Positions 59,705-64,000 of a stretch of DNA of 64,000 nucleotides are shown piece after piece (the stretch's first letter is position 1; each line of letters starts with the position of its first letter). This DNA comes from Streptomyces sp. CG4. GTDB taxonomy: Bacteria > Actinomycetota > Actinomycetes > Streptomycetales > Streptomycetaceae. The translations under genes and the position numbers were made by a program. The stretch is taken from assembly GCF_041080655.1 (NCBI RefSeq), contig NZ_CP163525.1, positions 1,798,001 through 1,862,000 on the forward strand. The letters are read 5' to 3'. Below the pieces are notes generated by a model. That model was not told where the DNA came from. It saw only the letters and a list, made by a program, of their open reading frames with translations, and made no database searches.

Positions 59705-60340
59705 ATGGAGTCGTTACGGCATCTCGCCGCCCACCTCGGGCTCGACCTCGCCGCCGTCGGCCTGCTGACCTTCGCCATCTACTACCCACGCCACCGCCGG
59801 CGCGACCTCGTGCCGGCCTATCTCGCCCTGAACACCGGCCTCTTCACCGTCGTCACCGCCCTCGCCGAGGTACGCGGCAGCGGGGGCGCGGCCCTGGGCT
59901 TCGGCCTGTTCGGCGTGCTCTCGATCGTCAGACTCCGCTCCGACGCCGTGCAGCACGAGGAGGTCGCCTACTACTTCACGACCCTGGTCATGGGCCTGCT
60001 CTGCGGACTGCCGAGGCTGCCGTTCGCACTCACCGCCGGCCTGTGCACCGCCCTGCTCCTCGTCGTCTGGGCGGCCGACAACCCCCGCCTCCTGGCCGGC
60101 ACCCGACGCGCCGTCGTCACCCTCGACACCGTCCACCAGAACCCCGCCGCGCTCCGCGCCGATCTCGTACGGCGCCTGGGCCAGCCCCTCCACTGGACGG
60201 TCATGGAAGTCGACTTCGTCCGGGACCTCACCGTCGTCGACGTCCGCTACCGCGAAAACGCAGCGGCCCCGGCCGGCCGGGGCGCGGCGCCCGCCGCCGC
60301 ACCCGGCCCCCGGACCACACCCGCCTGGGAGGCCGCATGA
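59705..60340 (+). CDS. DUF4956 membrane protein
   Basis: A 211-residue protein with four membrane helices in the first 125 residues and a cytoplasmic C-terminal domain (LDTVHQNPAALRADLVRRLG, WTVMEVDFVRDLTVVDVRYREN). The segment GFGLFGVLSIVRLRSDAVQHEEVAYYF is the family hallmark. GGGAG lies seven bases before ATG 59705. Coupled by ATGA overlap to a VTC-domain gene, a common pair in bacteria whose joint function is not settled. Confidence 0.87.
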   Translation: MESLRHLAAHLGLDLAAVGLLTFAIYYPRHRRRDLVPAYLALNTGLFTVVTALAEVRGSGGAALGFGLFGVLSIVRLRSDAVQHEEVAYYFTTLVMGLLCGLPRLPFALTAGLCTALLLVVWAADNPRLLAGTRRAVVTLDTVHQNPAALRADLVRRLGQPLHWTVMEVDFVRDLTVVDVRYRENAAAPAGRGAAPAAAPGPRTTPAWEAA

Positions 60341-61167
60341 CCACCGCACCGGCCCGCTGCGCCACCGCGGTCCGCGCCATCGCCGACGCCGCCCACAGTG
60401 CCGCCCCCATCTCACTCGACGAGCTCAACGAACGCGCCTCCCTCCTCGCCCGCTTCGACCACAGCTACCTCGTACCCGCACCCACCTTCCTGCACGTCAT
60501 CGGCCTGCTCACCGACCCGCACCGGCCCGGCGGCCCCTACCGCGCCCTCACCATCAACGGCCGCCGCGCCTTCCGCTACCACTCCGTCTACTACGACACC
60601 CCCGACCTCCGCTCCTTCCACGACCACCACCAGGGCCGCCGGCTCCGCTTCAAGATCCGCGAACGGCTCTACGAGGACACCGGCGAGCGGCAGTTCGAGA
60701 TCAAACTCAAAGGCCCGCGCGGCAACACCGTCAAACACCGCCGCCCACTGACCGCAGCCGCCACCCCCCTCGACCCCGACAGCCGGAGCTTCCTCGCCCA
60801 CACCCTGCGCACCGCCTACCGCATCGGCGCCCCGCCCGCCCTCGAACCATCCCTGAGCACCGACTACACGCGCGCCACCTTCGTGGCCGACGGCGAACGC
60901 ATCACCTGCGACGCGGCACTGCTCTGCGACGACCTGCGCACCGGACGCACCGTGCGGTGCACGGACGACCTCGTGCTCGTCGAGACCAAAACCACCGGGC
61001 ATCTCACCGAGGCGGACCGCCTGTTGCACACCCACGGGATACGCCCCGCCGTCTTCACCAAGTACTGCAGCGCCTACGCCGCACTACGACCCGCACTCCC
61101 CGCCAACCGATGGCGCCGCACCGCCCGCCACGCATTCGGTGAGACGGCCCCGGAGCCGACGTGCTGA
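60337..61167 (+). CDS. VTC-domain (CYTH-like triphosphate tunnel) protein
   Basis: A 276-residue protein with the VTC domain pattern: ARFDHSYLVPA, then FRYHSVYYDTPDLRSFHDHHQGRRLRFKIRERLYEDTGERQFEIKLKG with the basic and acidic tunnel residues, and DLVLVETKTTG and VFTKYCSAYAAL at the end. In yeast this domain makes polyphosphate; bacterial copies next to DUF4956 proteins are of unknown activity. ATG overlaps the upstream stop (ATGA). Confidence 0.88.
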   Translation: MTTAPARCATAVRAIADAAHSAAPISLDELNERASLLARFDHSYLVPAPTFLHVIGLLTDPHRPGGPYRALTINGRRAFRYHSVYYDTPDLRSFHDHHQGRRLRFKIRERLYEDTGERQFEIKLKGPRGNTVKHRRPLTAAATPLDPDSRSFLAHTLRTAYRIGAPPALEPSLSTDYTRATFVADGERITCDAALLCDDLRTGRTVRCTDDLVLVETKTTGHLTEADRLLHTHGIRPAVFTKYCSAYAALRPALPANRWRRTARHAFGETAPEPTC

Positions 61168-61771
61168 ACGGCCGGTAAAGGCCCGGCGGCCCGGCGGCAG
61201 GACACCGCCTGCCGCCGGGAACGGCCCTGCCGCCGGGAGGCGATGTGTACCCTCCCGGCCGCAGACCTGGGCACGCACGGCTGGAGACTCGGGCCCTGCC
61301 GAGCGGATCGTCGCTCGCCGGTGCGCCCCGTGCGGCATGGCAGGCTCCGGTGAGTGGCGCGGGGCCGTTTCGATATGCGGCTCCGCCGTGGCTGCGACCA
61401 GCGCCCATAGGCGTGCAGCTGACTGACGGCCCCAGGGCGCTGGGGCGAAGCCCGGCATTCCCAGATGCCGGCACCGCCCGTTTCCCCCTGGCAGGCACGG
61501 CCGTAGCCGTTCCCCTACGGCATCCGCCCACCAGCGCAACTGGCGAGTCGTCACGAAATGCCGAGGCCAGGGTCCTGTACGCCGTCGGGAAAGCTGCGCT
61601 CCTCAGGTGAAGAAACGCATCCGGCCGTATGCGTGCCTCCGTGTCGAGGGCAGCGGCCGGGTCGTGGTGCCCCAGACCGGGGCAGTGTCTCGGCAGGCGG
61701 ATGAGCCTAGAGCGGACGGTTCGCCATCTGTTTGTATGACCTGAAGAGGCAATCCAGGAGGTGACAGACAC
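61168..61771. other. Intergenic region VTC / LysE
   Basis: About 600 bases with no supportable gene. Promoter for the LysE gene expected at its right end. Confidence 0.5.
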
Positions 61772-62416
61772 ATGGTGTCCACGGAGAGCATGCTCGCGTT
61801 CGCGGCGATGTCACTACTGGTGATTGTGATTCCAGGGCCGAGCGTGCTGTTTGTGATCGGCAGAGCGCTGGCGCACGGCCGCCGCACGGCGCTCGCGACC
61901 GTCCTGGGCAACCTGATCGGTTCGTACCTCCTGGTGACCGCTGTGGCGTGGGGCCTGGGCACACTGGTGGAAACGTCTACGGCGGTATTCACGGGCGTGA
62001 AGCTGGCTGGTGCGGCGTATCTCGTCTACCTCGGCGTGCAAGCATTCCGACACCGCAAGGAGATGCGCGCTGCGGACATGGAGGCACCGGCAGGTGAGCG
62101 GCGCGGTGATCTGCGCACGGTCCTGGACGGTGTTTTCGTGGGCTTCACCAACCCGAAGGGCCTCATCTTCTTCGCGGCGGTGCTGCCGCAGTTCGTGGAC
62201 CACTCGGCGGGCCGTGTCCCCCTCCAGATGATGGTCTTGGGGCTGGTCCCGGTCGCCATCGGCATGATCACGGACACCCTGTGGGGGCTGGGCGCCTCGG
62301 CGGCCCGTTCCTGGTTCGCCCGCTCGGACCGCCGCCTGTCGATGGTTGGCGGGGCGGGCGGCTTCGCGATGATCGGGCTGGGCGTGACCGTGGCAGCGAC
62401 GGGCCGCGCCGACTAG
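61772..62416 (+). CDS. LysE/RhtB-family amino acid exporter
   Basis: A 214-residue protein with six membrane helices. Family motifs: SLLVIVIPGPSVLFVIGRALAHGRRTALATVLGN, LVYLGVQAFRHRK, and FVGFTNPKGLIFFAAVLPQFVD. These export lysine, threonine, homoserine lactone or similar small molecules. AGGAGG lies ten bases upstream of ATG 61772. Confidence 0.93.
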   Translation: MVSTESMLAFAAMSLLVIVIPGPSVLFVIGRALAHGRRTALATVLGNLIGSYLLVTAVAWGLGTLVETSTAVFTGVKLAGAAYLVYLGVQAFRHRKEMRAADMEAPAGERRGDLRTVLDGVFVGFTNPKGLIFFAAVLPQFVDHSAGRVPLQMMVLGLVPVAIGMITDTLWGLGASAARSWFARSDRRLSMVGGAGGFAMIGLGVTVAATGRAD

Positions 62417-62443
62417 CCCGCGCCATTGCCGGATGGGCTGCCC

Positions 62444-62699
62444 GTGAAATGCTCCCTGATCCTGGAGGACTTTCCGACCGCTGACATCTCGGAATACGTG
62501 AACGATCCGGACGTGGCGGTCTGGCTCGGCCTGTGTGATCCGTGCTCCGCCGACTTCGCGATGATCAGCGAGGAGTTCGGCCTGCATGAGCTCGCGGTGG
62601 ACGACGCACGTCACGAGCATCAGCGGCCAAACTGAATCGCTACCGCACCCATGCCTTCCCCAACGCCTACGCCATCACCGCGGACGATTCCTCCAGAAA
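62444..62699 (+). pseudogene. Frameshifted N-terminal fragment of a CorA-like gene
   Basis: Residues LILEDFPTADISEYVNDPDV through EHQRP match the N-terminal part of the intact CorA-like protein at 55472-56446 with only five differences in about 59 positions. At QRPN a stop appears, but after one missing base the match continues (LNRYRTHAFPNAYAITADDSS) to about 62699, so a single-base deletion broke it. The rest of the gene is absent. Confidence 0.85.
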
Positions 62700-62718
62700 C
62701 ACCCATGGGGGGGCCGAC

Positions 62719-63198
62719 ATGAACAACCCGCACATAGTTCCGCCTGCTCCGCACCCGAGGAACACCCGCCCGCTGCACAAGCGCAAGCGCGTCTGGATCG
62801 GCGGCTTCGTCCTCATGGCGATCGGCTCGGCCATCGGCCAGTCGGACGCCCACGACGACGCCGTCAAGGCCGCCGCAGAGGCCAGGCCAACCGTCACTGC
62901 CACGGCGACGGTGACGGCCACGCCCAAGCCGGCTGTCACGGTCACCAAGACCGCCAGGCCCGCGCCCGCACCGGCGGTGACCGTCACCAAGACGGAGACG
63001 GCCGATACGAGCAACTCCAGCCTCGACACCGGCAGCAGCAACAGCGGGACGTGCTCGATCGTCTCCAACGCGGGCAACTGCTACTCGGCGGGCGAGTTCT
63101 GCCGCAACGGCGACCACGGTGCCACGACGACCGACGCGAGCGGTACGTCCATCACCTGTTCACCCAGCGGTGGTCGTTGGCGCTGGACCTACTCCTGA
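62719..63198 (+). CDS. Small membrane-anchored or secreted protein with Thr/Pro-rich stalk
   Basis: A 159-residue protein: basic cytoplasmic N-terminus, one hydrophobic segment (RVWIGGFVLMAIGSAIG, about 24-40), an extended Thr/Ala/Pro/Val stalk with repeats (TVTATATVTATPKPAVTVTKTARP), and a small C-terminal domain with four Cys (SGTCSIVSNAGNCYSAGEFCRNGDHG, ITCSPSGGRWRW) that may form two disulfides. The C-terminal pattern is common in actinobacterial surface proteins of unknown function. Confidence 0.8.
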   Translation: MNNPHIVPPAPHPRNTRPLHKRKRVWIGGFVLMAIGSAIGQSDAHDDAVKAAAEARPTVTATATVTATPKPAVTVTKTARPAPAPAVTVTKTETADTSNSSLDTGSSNSGTCSIVSNAGNCYSAGEFCRNGDHGATTTDASGTSITCSPSGGRWRWTYS

Positions 63199-63570
63199 CC
63201 TGGCTGGCGAGGGCACCGGGGAGCAGCCTCGGGCATCGGTGAAGTCGCAGACCGACTCCGCGATCTCAGCGATGCCAGCCAAGCTCTCGTCCGGGCTCGC
63301 CTCACGCCTGCCCGGGATCCCACGAGAAGACCACAAGGCCTGGAATCCACCGGCGATCGCGACACTCCTCGGCCTTCACCAGCACGCCTTCGCGCGCGAC
63401 GGCTCACCCCGATCCCGCTGTGCGCCCGGGAGCCGGCACCGGCCGCCCAGTTCATCAGCGAGGCGAATTCGGCCTATGGTTCGATCGCCGAGCAGCAGTG
63501 CCGTACTCTCTGCTAGTCCTATCGCCTGCGTGACGGAGGGTCACGCCAAGTGGGGGGAATTCAGCCCAAA
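63199..63570. other. Intergenic region before the last gene
   Basis: About 370 bases. A frame ending near 63511 reads FISEANSAYGSIAEQQCRTL, possibly a short remnant, but nothing convincing. Confidence 0.4.
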
Positions 63571-64000
63571 GTGAGCAGAACTGCCGGGCACCGCGCGAGT
63601 CGGCGCGGTGCCCTTCTCGTGGCCGCTGTCGGCGCGATCACCGCGCTGGCCGGAACTCTCGTCGTCTCGGTCGATACGGCAGGCGCCACGAATGCCCCTC
63701 CGGCGTACATGTCCGCGATACCGGACACCGCCCCGCGTCTCCCAGCCTCCGCGCCGCACTGGACAGCCCTGGCGGCCAAGCGGTTCTGGACCGCGCAGCG
63801 CATGGCGGAGGCAAAGCCGCTTCCGGACGCCAGACCGCGGACCGCGGGCAAGGGCGTCCACCCCACGCTCCAGGGCCTCGTCAAGCCGTCGGTGACCGGT
63901 GGCCTGAACGCCCAGGACCTGCGCGAGGTCCCGACGGACGCCACGCCGACCGACACCGCCGGCCCGACGGGCACACCCACCGGCACCTCAACCCCGGATC
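63571..64000 (+). CDS. Secreted protein, 3' truncated by window edge; possible trypsin-like serine protease
   Basis: Starts at GTG 63571 behind a GGGGGGAA run at some distance and stays open to the end of the window. A basic start (SRTAGHRASRRG) and a hydrophobic segment (ALLVAAVGAITALAGTLVVS) form a signal peptide. The following region (HWTALAAKRFWTAQRMAEAKPLP) resembles the N-terminal propeptide of secreted Streptomyces trypsin-like peptidases, which often carry RFWTPERMAAA-like sequence. The catalytic domain would lie beyond the window, so the call is provisional. Confidence 0.6.
   Translation, partial: MSRTAGHRASRRGALLVAAVGAITALAGTLVVSVDTAGATNAPPAYMSAIPDTAPRLPASAPHWTALAAKRFWTAQRMAEAKPLPDARPRTAGKGVHPTLQGLVKPSVTGGLNAQDLREVPTDATPTDTAGPTGTPTGTSTPD

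Noticed and set aside
1..64000. tRNA or rRNA genes and insertion sequences
   Set aside because: No TTCGA-loop/CCA-type tRNA pattern, no rRNA sequence and no transposase was noticed on either strand, although a covariance-model scan would be needed to be certain.

Overview
High-GC DNA with ATGA/GTGA gene overlaps, frequent GTG/TTG starts, in-frame TTA codons, a CebR-type operator, a DmdR/IdeR-type iron box and a secreted GH12 cellulase points to a Streptomyces (or very close actinomycete) chromosome, probably outside the most conserved core because accessory and degraded genes are frequent. The window is cut inside a gene at both ends.

Layout. 2-8261: the distal part of an mce operon, with six MCE/MlaD proteins (first one truncated by the window edge, fifth a lipoprotein) and two Mce-associated membrane proteins, nearly all translationally coupled. 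8338-9924: a CPA1-type Na+/H+ antiporter. 10230-30042: a specialised-metabolite gene cluster. 30750-34867: small unknown genes, a truncated paralogue fragment, and pntB/pntA for the proton-translocating transhydrogenase. 35262-39434: a very large secreted GH35 beta-galactosidase. 40182-45232: a long CtpH/CtpI-like P-type ATPase with a small Ala/Lys-rich partner. 45229-50066: small stress-type genes, a truncated CBS protein, an Fpg/Nei glycosylase and a CopD-family membrane protein under an iron box. 50274-53537: a mycothiol-type deacetylase, a possible slipped-strand membrane ORF, simple repeats and a CebR-controlled GH12 cellulase. 54300-64000: TetR regulator, CorA-like transporter, ABCG-like transporter, DUF4956/VTC pair, LysE exporter, a frameshifted fragment copy of the CorA gene, a small secreted protein and the start of a secreted protein.

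The cluster is the main interest. Fourteen genes form one tightly packed leftward operon (24116 down to 11618): halogenase, thioesterase, AurF/CmlI-like diiron N-oxygenase, SerRS-like amino acid:carrier-protein ligase, AcpS-type PPTase, ACP2, PPM1/LCMT-like methyltransferase, KASIII-fold acyltransferase with a Cys-His-Asp triad, ATP-grasp ligase, LysA-fold PLP decarboxylase, ACP1, a KASIII-like protein lacking the Cys, a small acyl-CoA-dehydrogenase-C-like protein, an acyl-CoA dehydrogenase, and a second AcpS-type PPTase. It contains no NRPS or modular PKS. I read it as two parallel carrier-protein-tethered amino acid tracks: one amino acid is loaded on ACP2 and N-oxidised (and possibly methylated and chlorinated); a second, loaded on ACP1 by ATP-grasp, is decarboxylated on the carrier as in butirosin biosynthesis (BtrJ/BtrK/BtrI) and may be desaturated by the acyl-CoA dehydrogenase; the KASIII-like acyltransferase would join the two. 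A nitronate-amide such as enteromycin (O-methyl-aci-nitroacetyl amide of 3-aminoacrylate) would fit this logic, but that is a hypothesis only. TTA codons in the MFS exporter, the acyl-CoA dehydrogenase and the StrR-like regulator suggest bldA control of the whole locus.
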